Shown: piece by piece, positions 22,819 to 35,010 of the stretch
Layout of the letters: every line of letters begins with the position of its first letter
How positions within the stretch are numbered: position 1 is the first letter of the stretch
NCBI GenBank assembly: GCA_022457065.1
Contig: JAJGBQ010000003.1
Span: 4,030,001-4,094,000 of the forward strand
DNA: 64,000 nt
Reading direction: 5' to 3'
Source of the DNA: Curvularia sp. ZM96
Lineage: Eukaryota > Ascomycota > Dothideomycetes > Pleosporales > Pleosporaceae
Program-made: the position numbers and the translations under genes
Notes under the pieces: model-generated
Seen by the model: the letters and a program-made list of their open reading frames with translations, nothing else
The model's database searches: none
What the model was told of the DNA's origin: nothing

Positions 22819-24147
22819 TTATATTTTGACCTTCTCGGACTGGTCCTCAAGGATAAACTTCCACATGACCTCCGCAGCGGTCTTCGCACCGTCCATGGAG
22901 TTCAACTTCTCTGCCAAAGCCTTCGCCTTTTGCGCGTAAGAAGGGTTTTTCATGACAGAAACAATTGTGTTGCGAATGTTCTTCGCGTTCCACAGGTGCT
23001 TCTGTACACGGACACCAGCGCCAGCATTCATGGCATTGTCAAGGTTGGTCTGCTGCTCAACCTGTAGTGCAACACCAACGATAGGCTTTCCTGCAGCCAA
23101 AGCGCATTGAACAGTACCCTGTCCTCCGTGGGTAACGATGAGATCAGCAAGCGCATTGGCAGCAGATGCTGGAATAAACCGGTCAGTGACTAGAAGACGT
23201 GGGTCTCCCTTGGCGACTTCATTGGCCTTGTTAATGTCGCAGATGGACTTTGAGGCAAGGACGACAGCGTTCCAGTTGTCGTTAGGGTTCATGTTGAGAG
23301 CCTTGATGGCCTCGAACAAGAACTCCTCGGTTCCGGAACTGCCCATTGTGACAAGAATGGATGGGCCGGGTCCCTTTGTTAAGTGGGTTGCAATGTCTTC
23401 GTCAAGCTTCGCGTCGCTTCGAGCGTACAGTGGGCCTGTGAGGACAATGTTCTTGGGAAGGCGGTGGAGATACTCCTGGTGGAATACTGGGTGATCATTG
23501 ACAATGTTGAGGTCGGCCATGTTCATGTCGAATAAAGAGATGGGCCCAGTGATTGGCCAACCAGCGGCGGCGGCGGCTGCACCCAAGCGCTTCTGGTGGA
23601 AAATGGGGGCCTTTGTCATCAAGCCACTCATCCACCAAGCCATCCGTTGGCGTACTGGTCGTGGAAGGCGGGTGAACAATGGAACCATGTCGGGGAGATC
23701 TCTGATCAGACCATGAGCGAACGCTCCGGGGTGTAGCGGGACTGGTAGGAAGTTGATGGTCCGGATCCCAAGGAGTCGTGCAGCGATGGAAGCTGGAGCC
23801 CACATGCCATGGAATACGATGTCAGGCTTCAACTCCTTGAAAGCAGCCAACTGACCATCGATGAAGGATTTGGCAATCTCCTCCGAGCCAAAGAACTCTG
23901 GCCAGTCCCAGCCAAGATCGTGTGCTACTGAGATACCCTTCACACGAGGTTGAGCCGGAACAATATTGAAGCCAGCATCTGTGATTTGATACTCAAATCG
24001 TGCACCGCACGAAAGAAAGTCGACTTTCAGTTCAACGTCCGGAGGGCACATGTCTCGTAGTGCGATGGCCATGGCAATCGCGCGGGTGGTGTCTCCCGCA
24101 TCTTGCCACGCTACACTCAACACGATGTGAATAGGTCGAGGTGCCAT
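22819..24147 (-). CDS. GT1-family UDP-glycosyltransferase
   Basis: A single exon gives 442 residues from the ATG at 24147. It has the two-Rossmann GT-B layout: an N-terminal acceptor domain starting RPIHIVLSVAWQDAGDTTRAI, and a C-terminal donor domain with GPSILVTMGSSGTEEF (about 270), then VTDRFIPASAANALADLIVTHGGQGTVQCALAAGKPIVGV and an EQQTNLDNA element, the nucleotide-sugar binding signature (HGG-GT ... G-P ... EQ--N). Family members move a sugar from UDP-sugar to small lipophilic acceptors such as sterols, macrolides or phenolics. No signal peptide or membrane helix is visible, so the enzyme is probably cytosolic, and the acceptor is unknown. It lies next to a same-strand DHA2 efflux carrier, 1.3 kb away. 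Confidence 0.88.
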   Translation of the reverse strand: MAPRPIHIVLSVAWQDAGDTTRAIAMAIALRDMCPPDVELKVDFLSCGARFEYQITDAGFNIVPAQPRVKGISVAHDLGWDWPEFFGSEEIAKSFIDGQLAAFKELKPDIVFHGMWAPASIAARLLGIRTINFLPVPLHPGAFAHGLIRDLPDMVPLFTRLPRPVRQRMAWWMSGLMTKAPIFHQKRLGAAAAAAGWPITGPISLFDMNMADLNIVNDHPVFHQEYLHRLPKNIVLTGPLYARSDAKLDEDIATHLTKGPGPSILVTMGSSGTEEFLFEAIKALNMNPNDNWNAVVLASKSICDINKANEVAKGDPRLLVTDRFIPASAANALADLIVTHGGQGTVQCALAAGKPIVGVALQVEQQTNLDNAMNAGAGVRVQKHLWNAKNIRNTIVSVMKNPSYAQKAKALAEKLNSMDGAKTAAEVMWKFILEDQSEKVKI

Positions 24148-25462
24148 GTTGTCAAGCACGCGTGGAATTATTACCGGGTATCTAGGAGGAGGGGAGGTAG
24201 TGAAAAGAGATTGTTCGATGGTCCAGCTCTAGGAGAAACCGCCAGCCTGACGAAGTCCTTATACAAGCGGACTTGATACGCTTGTGCATTCATGTTCGCT
24301 TCTTTTTTCCATGCACGGTTGATCCAGCTCGTCTCTCCTCTATAATCCCCGACACAGTAACTGAATTCAGCGACTGTTGACATGGCTACTCTCTGCCAAC
24401 TAGGACGGATCAGCACCACTCGACATACTAATCGGGCCCCCTCCACCCTTGGCGGTCAGCTTGTTGATCCTACCCGATCCCACCATTCTCTTATTTTGTT
24501 CACTTCAGCCGCACTGGGGCTACTGAGACACCTGCGGGGAACCGTAGATCAGTATACGAACTTTGACTATTCCGCGCCATCCGCTAGGTCTTATTGCTGA
24601 TGCTTTGGATAACCATAGAACAAGGCGCAGCATACGCCGCCATAAGGTCTGCAGGCCTTACACTTACCCCATGCGTGGCGGAGCGAAGCCTAGAGCCAAG
24701 CGATGCCTATTTTTGCGGCAGGCATCCCACGCCGAAGATCCCGTTCATTGTTGCGGATAGAGGATGGGCAGTGCATGTTGCTTTTCTTGCTAAGATATAA
24801 TGATCCTCGTAAACTGACTTGAGGCTTAGTATCACCCAATCATACCCATGTGATCTGAGCGCAAACCGGCAAGGCGGGTCCCGAGGTCGAATGAGATTGG
24901 TCAACTTTATTTGGGGGCGGCATTGTGAGCCACCAGGCACAGCATGGTCGGAGCTGAACACGAGAAAGCTACTTATCTAGTCCTGACAACGCAACATGCA
25001 TTGGTGGCTGATATTTCTTGTTAGCTGGGAAGATATCAAACATGATTGGGGTTCATATGAGTACGTAGTTTATCAAGGTTGGTTCAAGATAGGACTTTGC
25101 TTGTTGGACTGCATCAAGCAAATATAGCGCACTCAACCACGTATCTTGGTTCACGTGCGGAAGGATTTACCGGTTCACCCAAATGCATAGCCGGGTAAAG
25201 TGCCAGAGTATGGGTAGAGCGCTAACGAATCGTTCACCGCTGCAAACAACACGTGAACGTTGACTCACTTTGCGAAGAGCGGATAGAGTTTCACGACCCG
25301 ATGTCACATGAAAGACTCGAGTGTGGGTCATTTATAAGAAAACATGGGATGCGGGCAGGCTTTCACCTTGAACGCATCAGAATGAATTGATAAACAAAAA
25401 AGAAAGTTCTACGAGATATGTATGACAAATTGGCTAATTACACATTACACCTATACCGGCCA
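24148..25462. other. Intergenic region, glycosyltransferase promoter
   Basis: This is upstream sequence of the glycosyltransferase (from 24148) and the 3' flank of the DHA2 MFS gene. Frames at 24382-24961 overlap on both strands and show no domain. No transposon relic was recognised. Confidence 0.5.
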
Positions 25463-27961
25463 TCATTTTGGGTGGGGTGAGGGAGCTTCGCCCCGGAGCT
25501 CGGGGTTGACCTTGGCCGTTAGATACGACGAGAAGTTACCACTGCCACGGAAAGGCTTTTTCCAAGATGGAGCTGGTGGTTTCAGAGGAGCGTCTGTGGC
25601 GGCTTCTTGCATCGCTTGAATACCGGTTGGGGTGCTGAAGATACCTTGAGGCTGTACGGTACCTGGTGTATGCTTCTCCTCGTCGTTCTTTGGTACGGAT
25701 GGAGAAGGTGGTGGTGGTTGCTGCTTGTCCTTGACACTGCGCCATTCCATACCCAGAGCAGCTGGCAGTGCAAAGCAGGCGATTATCAATGCTGCGAAGA
25801 ACGTTCCCTGCGTCAGCGACTCGTTATAGGCTTCCAGAACCCTCACTTTGATGGCTTCCGGTACGTTCCGGGTCAGGTCTGTTGCTCCACCATTAAGAAT
25901 GCGGTGAGGAACAATGCCACCAATCTTCTCTAGACCGTCAGTGAACTTGCTGATGTACAAGTTCTGCCCGACAGCTGTGAAGACAGCACCACCAAGCGTC
26001 TGAGACAGCGAGAGGATTGCTGTACCGATGGGAACGTCTCGCTTGTGCAAAACGGTTTGGACAGCAATGTTGGGATGTTGCATGCTACTGCCAACTCCAA
26101 AGCCCACGATGATCTGGTAACCAATCCACATGCCCGTCGAAGTGCTTACATTCCAGGTTGTGATCAAACCAACACCGACAGCCATGAATATAGACCCAAC
26201 GATCATGAATGGGGTGTAGTAGCCGAAGCGCTGAACCAATCCACCTGTCAGGATTGAACCCAACACCACGGACAAGACAAGCGGGATAGTGTTGATACCA
26301 GATTGCATTGCCGACACGCCTTTGATAGCTTGGAACCAGAGAGGAATGTATATCGAGACTGTCAGCATGGTTGCTCCGACGCAGAACTGAGATGCACTAC
26401 CGCAGGCGACACTTCGCTGGAACATGATGTGGGCTGGGATGGTAGCTGTAGTGTGACGGGTGACGAATTGCCATGCCATGAAAGCGATGAAGAGCACGGC
26501 AAAGACGACGAGGAGAGCAATGATCCTCGGCGATGACCACGAGTACTCGGCAGCACCCCATTCTAGGGCCAGAAGCAGACAAGTGATTGATGGCAGAAAG
26601 AGAAGAGTACCCAGCGGATCCAGCTGTTTCACAGTCTCTTTCCATGTTGCCAGCTGAGGCTTCTGCTCTTCCAACTTGAGCAAGAAAAACACGACCAAGA
26701 TAGTGACGCCTCCGAGCGGCAGGTTGATCCAGAAGCACCACCGCCATGTGGCCGAGCTCTGCGTGAACGCTCCTCCGAGCAAGGGCCCAGCTACGGACGC
26801 AACGCCAAAGCACGCGCCAAAGAGACCTTGCAACATCGGGCGTTTCTCCAACGGGACAGTGTTGAGCATGATGAGAATCGCGCCTGTGAAGATGCCACCA
26901 CTGCCGAGACCTGCAATGGCACGACCGACAATGAGCATTGTACTGCTCGTCGCGGCGCCGCATATGACACTGCCAATCTCGAAGAGGAAAATGCCGGACA
27001 AAAATATACGTTTGGTCGGAAAGAAGGTGTACACACGTCCGTACAGTAGGATGAATCCGGCGGCTGTAAGCATGTACGAGCTACCGTACCATCCAATGTC
27101 GTCGATACTGTTGAATTCGTTGGTGATAGCGGGAATGGCAGGTCCGATAATGGTTCTGTCGAGGGCGACCAGGAAAATGGCAATGTACAATGACAGCATA
27201 ATAACCACTGTTTTGGCTCTCGAAGGATAAGCCGGGGCTGGCGGTGTTATGCCAGCCATGTCGGCGTCGTGATTCGATCTCGAGCTTTCTGATAGATCCT
27301 GCATTGGATATTCTTGTCGTAGGTTGCTCTTGGTACTCTGTCGCTTGTCACGCGGAAAGATACTAGACTCGTCGACCCAGTCGTCTTCGTCGTATTTAAC
27401 GCTGTTCGACCTCGAATAACTGGAGCGTCCTGACGGTTGGTGAGAGTCTAGTATGACGGGTACGTAGTAGCCGTCGCCAGATTGAGGTGACAAAGGAGTG
27501 CGAGATATCGGTGGGCTTCTTGGGGTTTTTGACATCTCGTCTTTGAGGCCCATTCCGTTTGCCAATATACCTTCTAGTGCCAACAAAGTGCTTTCACGTA
27601 GATAGGGCCGGATCTCTCGGAGGTCCTCGCGCAGGTTTGAGGGCGTGTAGGAAGTGGCGGTACCTCGCGTCCGTGGGCGAGATCGTCTACTGAATGGTAG
27701 GTCGGTGCACTCTTTTTCGGTCAAATAGGAATATCTGGGACCCCACTCGTGTGCTTCGGTATGTGCTCTTGCAAAAGCTGTTTCGCAATTGTCTGAAAGA
27801 TCGGCGATGATATCTGCTATCAAATTTCTTTCGTCTAGGGAAATGACGCGAGAGGATGCTGCGTCCGTGAAGGGAAAATCGCTAGATGTCCGGGCTGATA
27901 TGAAGGACGTCCGACGAGGCCCCCTACGGAACAGCGGTACAATTGGAGGAAGTGCCGCCAT
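25463..27961 (-). CDS. DHA2-family MFS multidrug efflux transporter with long N-terminal extension
   Basis: One uninterrupted exon gives 832 residues from the first ATG at 27961. The transporter part begins near residue 235 (MAGITPPAPAYPSRAKT) and has about 14 hydrophobic segments, including VALDRTIIGPAIPAI in TM1, the GWYGSSYMLTAAGF loop and AGLGSGGIFTGAI, features of DHA2 (14-TM) drug:H+ antiporters of the toxin-efflux type. Residues 1-234 are hydrophilic: a predicted helical part (LDERNLIADIIADLSDNCETAFARA, read in two halves) followed by Ser/Arg/Pro-rich sequence. Ordinary members start close to TM1, so this extension is odd, and Met235 could be an alternative start. The C-terminal tail is Pro-rich. 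The role is export of toxic or secondary metabolites at the plasma membrane; the substrate is unknown. Confidence 0.88.
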   Translation of the reverse strand: MAALPPIVPLFRRGPRRTSFISARTSSDFPFTDAASSRVISLDERNLIADIIADLSDNCETAFARAHTEAHEWGPRYSYLTEKECTDLPFSRRSRPRTRGTATSYTPSNLREDLREIRPYLRESTLLALEGILANGMGLKDEMSKTPRSPPISRTPLSPQSGDGYYVPVILDSHQPSGRSSYSRSNSVKYDEDDWVDESSIFPRDKRQSTKSNLRQEYPMQDLSESSRSNHDADMAGITPPAPAYPSRAKTVVIMLSLYIAIFLVALDRTIIGPAIPAITNEFNSIDDIGWYGSSYMLTAAGFILLYGRVYTFFPTKRIFLSGIFLFEIGSVICGAATSSTMLIVGRAIAGLGSGGIFTGAILIMLNTVPLEKRPMLQGLFGACFGVASVAGPLLGGAFTQSSATWRWCFWINLPLGGVTILVVFFLLKLEEQKPQLATWKETVKQLDPLGTLLFLPSITCLLLALEWGAAEYSWSSPRIIALLVVFAVLFIAFMAWQFVTRHTTATIPAHIMFQRSVACGSASQFCVGATMLTVSIYIPLWFQAIKGVSAMQSGINTIPLVLSVVLGSILTGGLVQRFGYYTPFMIVGSIFMAVGVGLITTWNVSTSTGMWIGYQIIVGFGVGSSMQHPNIAVQTVLHKRDVPIGTAILSLSQTLGGAVFTAVGQNLYISKFTDGLEKIGGIVPHRILNGGATDLTRNVPEAIKVRVLEAYNESLTQGTFFAALIIACFALPAALGMEWRSVKDKQQPPPPSPSVPKNDEEKHTPGTVQPQGIFSTPTGIQAMQEAATDAPLKPPAPSWKKPFRGSGNFSSYLTAKVNPELRGEAPSPHPK

Positions 27962-30900
27962 TTGCCAATACCAATATTGATTCTTGGCCGTCGGTAGTCG
28001 GTCGATCGATGACGGGGGTACGTGGGTGTGGCGCCGAAGCTCCGCGTATGGAGACCTCAGCTGTCGGTTGCGCGTGCGTGAGTCGTGAGCGTATGCCTTG
28101 ATATATGGGCAATTCGCAACTAGCTTTGGATATATCAATTCCAAGGGATGAAGCAAAAGACACAATGTACTCCAGTTTCATGGCATCTTGAAACTGAAAT
28201 AAGAAGCAGAAGCACATTCCCATCATCATCGATGCTCCAAGCCTAGGAAGATTTCTGCGTCCGCAGCACGCAGAGTGTACAAGGCGAAGCTCACTCAGAC
28301 GGCGAGTCTCACCGACGAATGCAATCACTCGCTCCTACACCACTCAGCTCCGCCAAAAGCATCGGCGTACCGGTTCCCAGACCACCGATGTTCCACACCT
28401 TCACCCATGCGCCACACTCTTAGTCTTCCCGATCTGACACACATGGCTATATCTATCAATAGCCCTGCTAGCGAGACCCTAATATATGCCTTATGAGTGT
28501 TTACTACATTGATTATCCTGGACATCCGCAGCTCAGAGATATTCGCGTAGAGGTAAGAGTATGCATAGTCAGCAACGGGGATTACTCTGGGGAGCCGAGT
28601 GGCGTTCGTGATCATCCAGGAATTTCCGAAACAAACTATCGGCGACGTGGGCCGCCAAGCCATGGCGTTTTTTCTCTGACATGATGGTTAGAAGAAGTCT
28701 AGTCACACTGGGATCGTGTCTCGGTGTTTGGGAATGGGGTTGGGGATCGGTAGTAGTGAAGTGGTTGACCAGAAGGAGAAGTTGGTTAGCGTGTTGGGAA
28801 TTTCTGCGACCGGGACAGATTGTACGCAGGGGTATCAAAGCTCAACGCTTTCCTCCGCTGTTTCTTGGGTCAGGGACACGCTTTCGATGTTCTAGATCTT
28901 TCCAAGTTTGGCCTAGACAACCTCATATCGTCACTCGGATTCTGCAAGTTGCAGGTGAAAGCTTGGTCTACAAATGCCACGAAGCGGCATCACTTCCAGC
29001 AACTTTCCCAGCAGGACCATGGCCTTCGCCCTCGCCTAATCTACGTAACGTGTCGGATTATACTAGACAGGAATGCAATCAGGATTCTGCTCCATTACTA
29101 CGTAACCGCGTTATTGAAGGTAAGGTTGGTCACAAAATATTGAATATAACCGGGATTGATCGGTCAACACGATCTTCCTACGACTTACACTAGCCATGCC
29201 TATAGCTGCCGCTCATGTCCATCCATGGTTGACAACATGCACCCTAGATCAGCTTGGGAACAACAGCAATTAGAGTGCAGCATCATCCTCGCGGTACAGA
29301 GGTGTACGGGCCTCCCGGAGAAAAAGCATATTGTACACTAGCCCAAGAATATCACAGATATCTGCCAAAAAGGGCAACCCCTTGGAAGAAGCAAGGAACC
29401 GACACGGAAAGACTTGATGATCTTATCCACGTAAAGATAGGGGGTTCTCAGACTACTGCAGGGCCGGTACACATTGGAATCGCTGTCTCAAACCACTATG
29501 TGTATGAAACAGCTACCTGGGGGCCGTGACAGCAAATGGTAGCAAGGCGAATTGGATGCGACAGTTAACCAGTGAACACCCAGGTTGCTATTCATGCAGA
29601 TGGAGAGAGGAGTCGGTAAATGGTTTGAGTGGGCCTTAGATCTTGACGGAAACCGAATCTTCGAACGCTTGGTAGTTCGAGGATCACTGGCCATTTGTGC
29701 AGGGTACTGCGCAACGGCTTTGCCTTAAGCTCAGGAAATACATTTCCTCCCTTCTTGTGAGGAGATTCAGCATTGAATCATGGGTCTCACTTCTTGCCCA
29801 TTACACGTGAAAGGTGGTGGTTGCGTGAACCTGTTCATTGTCAAGAGTTCCTGCATTGATGCATCAGATTGCAATATCTCCTAAGCCGTTCCAGGGCCTC
29901 TCAAATATTTCCCGAGTACTCTGATGTCCACTTAGGTATTTTTACTGTCTTACACAATGAAATTAATTCTCAATGTGAACAAATGTAACAGACAATTGTC
30001 GTAGATCGCATTTCCAAATAATGGTCTCCGCAGCCATCCGTCAATTTTCGACACATAATGTGCTCCAATCTCCATTGGATTTTGAGAGAAGATTGGATAA
30101 GTTCTAGCTTGGGTAATACTCTAGCCCAAGAACCTTGTAAATCTGCCTGGGTCAACTTGATGCGAATGACTGCCAAGGATTAGCTATCTCTAGAAAAGCC
30201 TGAAGCTACAAGAATAGATGAGCTTACATCACTTAATTCTATTTATGAACTAGACTTATGATGTATCACACACGCTTTGTGACAAGTAGCATATATTCAC
30301 GGAAGTGGGAATAATAGTTTGGGGTAACGAACTGTTGCTCGTTTCTTTACTCTGATAGAAATCAATAGCCAGAATACTGATTCAATCTCACTGGCTTGGC
30401 AGACAATTCCTGGTATTTGAATATTTCCAATATTATCTCATTTGATGATTGTAACACGAAACAACAATCAAGGAATTTGTTATAAAAATAGACTGGTGGC
30501 ACAAGACAAAAACGTATTATTTGAGCTTTAGAAAGGAGTTATAATTGGACCTCACATCATCCTGACGCAATACCTCTCTAAAAAGATTTCGTACTTGTAG
30601 TCAGCTCTCTTACACTAGGTTCATTCAACTGTATACGCTAATGATGAGGCTAAGCACTTCGATTAGGAGGTAGGTTTGAACATCCAAATTTGTCAGATGC
30701 TTTAGAAAGTCCTTAATCAAGTTACGAGATGAGCACAAGCTGATCATGGATGCCCTGAATGGTGCGATGCCTCAGCTAACCAACTTGCGAGAATAGCAAC
30801 TCAGCAAAGAATTCTACAAACAGTTCGCATGTTACAATTACACGTGAAGCCAACCAAAATATCGCAGAACACTGGACTTCGATATGAGAAATATATTACG

Positions 30901-32455
30901 ACAATCAGATTAGGCATCTCTTTACTTGAATGAGACAAGGGTAGCTTAGAGTCAGATATAGCAACTATTCTTCCAGTGGCGAATCGTCACTGTTGACATC
31001 CTTAAAAAGCAATTCAATATGCACTTACATGATTTCACTATCTCTTGTGAAGCTAAGGTCTGCTCAGAGGCTTATATCACATGCCATGGATCCGTTATTC
31101 CCTTTAACCTTTGCATCGCCAATGGTCAATTTCAAATTTGATTGATAAAGCCACCTGGACGCCATCTTCTCCTCTATTTTACAGGATGATTTGTTTTCCA
31201 TATCGAAATATCATCGCTGATAACAATGTCCAACTAGCGCAAGGTCAACGATACTCGCAGAGCCCAAGGGTGGCAAGCAAGCTGGGATCACTTTCAATAT
31301 ACTGACAGTAGTTTCGATATCTGTTCTCTACTTCGCTCAGACCTCGACTCGGTTCTTTACAGCGGTGTTAATTCCCTAGCTCTTCACTGCACATTGCCTC
31401 CGACCACGCCACCGCATCATGCAGGTCCGCCACCATGTCCCAACACAAAGGCAGCATTTGCAAATCCTGGCATTACCAACCGTTCGGGAGGTGGGGAATC
31501 TACAGCCGTGCCCGCGATCGTCAGATCTGCACTTGGCTGGATGATTATCCCTACCTTGGCAACGGAGCGCTAGACCCCACTCAACACGCTGCACGGTACC
31601 CCAATCATGCAAAAACGCAGCGCGGAACCACGATGAAAACCCGTTGCGCAGTGCCGGTCCCAGTACCAGAATCCTCGAAACGCTGCGGCCCAGGCCGACC
31701 CACTATCGTTATCCCGACTACATCTGCATGACGTGACACGGGATGGACGTTCAGATCATCGCACCATTTCAACAACCACGATGGTACCCACTGCCGTCCG
31801 ATTGCTGATTTTTTTTCTTCTTTCTTCCGTGAAGATCGGGATTTGAGGCATTGCATACTTATGTGTTGCCTTGCTTTATTGCCATCTTCATTCAAATTTA
31901 AGAATGGCTGCTGTAGGCTGAGAGAGGAGAGTCTCTCAAGTTGCTGCGCGGAGTGGCGTTAAGGCACGTATGAATTTTGCCTCCGGCACTCCATGGAGGT
32001 TTCAGGTAACAGCTGAATGACAGTTAGACTGCAAGTAGAGGCGAATGCGAAGAAATGTATGACCTCATTTTTGTGGAGTAGAGAGTTATTGCCGACTGGA
32101 TTCATTTAATTTCAGACATGTTAGGCTACAGTAGACGTGCGAAGGGTGTTCCTATAGAGTGTTACGGAAGGTGTCGTTCATGGTGGGTGATGCGGAGATA
32201 TCTTCCAACTGCGTCATACCTTCGTTAGGTCCCAAACTGTGCGTAATCCTTCAAGCCCTCCACCACTATACCCCTCAGCTCTGAGCCCCTTATTCGAGTA
32301 TGACTGTGTTTTATTCTCATCAGAAACCGTAATGTGCTCTGGTTGAAATTTCTCAGAGTATTCAGCAATTTCATTCAAATTTCAGCTGGTCATTCAGCAC
32401 CCTCTAGTCTTTCGATCGTGAATGAAAGCCTGATTTTCGCCAGGACTGCCTCGTA
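27962..32455. other. Gene-poor region (4.5 kb)
   Basis: No gene is supported. The first few hundred bases are the MFS promoter. From about 29700 to 31350 the sequence is visibly richer in A+T than the flanks, with frequent stops in all frames and no open frame above 60 codons over most of that stretch. Frames at 28681-29529 and 31376-31895 overlap on both strands and match no family I know. A decayed (RIP-mutated) element is possible, but I see no terminal repeats or transposase motifs. Confidence 0.5.
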
Positions 32456-33665
32456 ATGGCTCCACGAAACATACTTCCCTCGCATCGGGATGATATCGCT
32501 CCTTCTCGAGGGCAACAGGAGCCTGATAGAAGCAAGAAGCCTTCTACCACACCCCAGCCACCGGGGCATCCCATAGGTCCTGGTAAACATGTTAGGAGGA
32601 CCAGATCCGGATTCACATTTATTTCTCACGACTGGCACAACCCAGCCGTTGCCGCCGTCGCAGAGTTCTCAGGAACATTCATGTTTCTCTTCTTTGCCTT
32701 TGGCGGAACCACCGTTGCGAACAACAGTACCCAAGCCAATTCGTCAGATGTATCTCCCGGCATACCTCAAGCACCCAACGTAAACCTGTTGCTTTACATC
32801 AGCTTGATATTTGGTTTCAGTCTGATGATAAATGTGTGGATCTTCTTCAGAGTCAGCGGCGGACTTTTCAACCCTGCAGTAAGTCCTTTGTCCAGTGGCA
32901 TCACCGCTATCCTTACGTTCCTGAACCAAAATAAAACGAGATGAACACAACGTCTACTCTAGACTAACTGTGGACCCCACTTTATAGGTCACCTTAGGAC
33001 TTTATCTCATCGGATCTGTACCCCCTTCTCGTGCTATCCTCTGTTTCATATCGCAGATGCTCGCAGGCATGGCTGCTGCAGGTGTGGTGTCAGCAATCCT
33101 GCCGGGCCCGTTGTCCGTCAGCACCACACTAGGCAATGGTGTCTCAGTTACGCGTGGGATCTTCCTAGAAATGTTTCTCACCTCCCAACTCGTCTTCACG
33201 GTCTTCATGCTCGCCGCCGAAAAACACAAGGCAACGTACCTTGCACCTATCGGCATTGGCATTGCCCTCTTCGTTGCAGAACTGGTCGGTGTGTTCTTCA
33301 CAGGTGGCAGCTTGAATCCTGCAAGGAGCTTTGGACCTTGTGTTGTCACAAGGGACTTTCCAGGATATCATTACATCTATTGGGTCGGGCCTCTCATGGG
33401 TACCTTATTGGCATTTGGCATGTACAAGATTGTCAAAGCGGTCGATTATGAGACGGTCAATCCCGGGCAGGACTTTGATGACCACGAAGCTGCCTTATTC
33501 CATCCCCCTGATAATCCCGATGACCCGGAACAGGTAAGGAGGCCAATCATTCCTCCTACAATGATGAGCCCGGCAACGCAGCATTCAGATATGTCAGGCG
33601 AGAAGAAAAGTATGGATCGCGGAGAAGGATCGGGAACTCGTGGACGATCAGCACATGGGAGCTGA
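32456..33665 (+). CDS. Aquaporin (MIP family), orthodox-type
   Basis: Two exons, 32456-32878 and 32988-33665, give 366 residues. Both pore motifs are present: GGLFNPAVTLG, interrupted exactly after NPA (139-141) by the intron, and GGSLNPARSFGP (NPA about 251-253). Ser after NPAR, rather than the Asp of aquaglyceroporins, favours a water-type channel. Six hydrophobic helices plus two half-helices are visible from residue 64 on. The N terminus (about 60 residues, Pro/Arg/Ser-rich) and C terminus (about 80 residues, Pro/Asp-rich) are long cytosolic tails usual in fungi. The channel would conduct water, and perhaps small solutes, at the plasma membrane or vacuole. It is flanked upstream by the gene-poor block. 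Confidence 0.92.
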
Positions 33666-35010
33666 GGAGGAAATGATATAATATCATATGTTGAGATAGG
33701 TAAAGGGCTGTTAATGTTTGATGTGCGACTTGTTTCTTTGTGTACATAATGTTCAAAGGGACAGATAAGACGGAGAAAAGTGCTACCTTGATACAATAAG
33801 CATGTCTGGATTTTGCCCCTACTTATGACACTTTGTCGTGCTTCCTCCAACCAGATTTCGCCTTGTACACCAAGGATATCACCAAGCAGTGCGCTAAGAG
33901 GGTCATACGGCGAGAACAGATAGCAAGGGTCTTAGCTCTCAAGGTATAGGAAAGCACTCAAATTGAGCCTGTATTCACATTCGTTTCTTGTTTGCTCTCT
34001 AGGCATATGTATTAGTGGAGGAATGGCATGCATCAGCGGAGATACAGCTCTTGGAGCCGTTTGTTAGGTCCATATAATGGATATGATTATCTGTTGTAAA
34101 CCCCCTGGCCTTTGTGGCCCATACAAATACCAATTAGTTGTTTCGCTACATCATCTGCCTCGCATTTTCTTCTCCAGCTGTGTTGTGATCTAGGATGTAG
34201 GGTGCCGTTCGCCTTTGTGATTTGGGTTCAGTAATCTCGCCGATGATGTCGATCGGATTTGTGTTTCTTCTGATCCCCCTTCGATGATGAATCCGGATCC
34301 ACTATTCGTACCGTCCGTTTCTTCCTTTCAACATCTCTTGTGCGATGTTTATTGCGCTGTGACTGTTCTGTGTCTTCATAGGGATGATCATAAGGATGAT
34401 GTCCGTTGGTATAGCGGGGATCAGTTTTCTATTAAGTGGGTTGAGCGAGATGAAAGCAACAAGGGTGGAAACAAAAGAGATAGGGAATACTTGCGCTGAG
34501 GATAGGCAGAAATATTGCTAGGAGACAAACTATAAAGAGAAGGCCCATTTTTGCTTCTCAAAACAGCGTGGATAGTAAAGAGTACCCAAGAGACGGTTGA
34601 AGTCGCAGATATTGTGGAATTGCAATTAGTCCACGTGGTCTATAGGTTGTTTTGGTAATGGCATAGTGATACTAAAAAGCGAGATGAGGGCAAGTGACTG
34701 CCTCGCAACCCAAACGATATGACCTGCTTCACACAGAATGCAACTGACGTTTGCAGAAAGATTTGCAGTATATAGGCAGTTACTGATGTCATGCAAGGGG
34801 TGGCAATGCCCATCCGACGGGTAAGTGTTTGGCGTCCCTTCCCAACGAATCCAAGTTCCAGGCACGTAAAGCATCTCCAAAAAGTCTTTGAATTGAATAT
34901 CAGACCTGGGAATGGAACGCAAAGGTGAATGGATAGCACTAAGGAAAGTGAAGGTATGATGTTGAATGACAAAACAATTGTGCGTATTTGTGTCAAGTCG
35001 CAGAGAATAG
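33666..35010. other. Convergent intergenic region
   Basis: This lies between the 3' ends of the aquaporin and RTT106 genes. Short frames at 34284-34499 and 34626-35030 have no support. Nothing else was seen. Confidence 0.5.

Noticed and set aside
28681..29529. Overlapping plus-strand frames that might be transposon relics
   Set aside because: No reverse transcriptase, transposase, RNase H or terminal-repeat pattern could be read in any frame.
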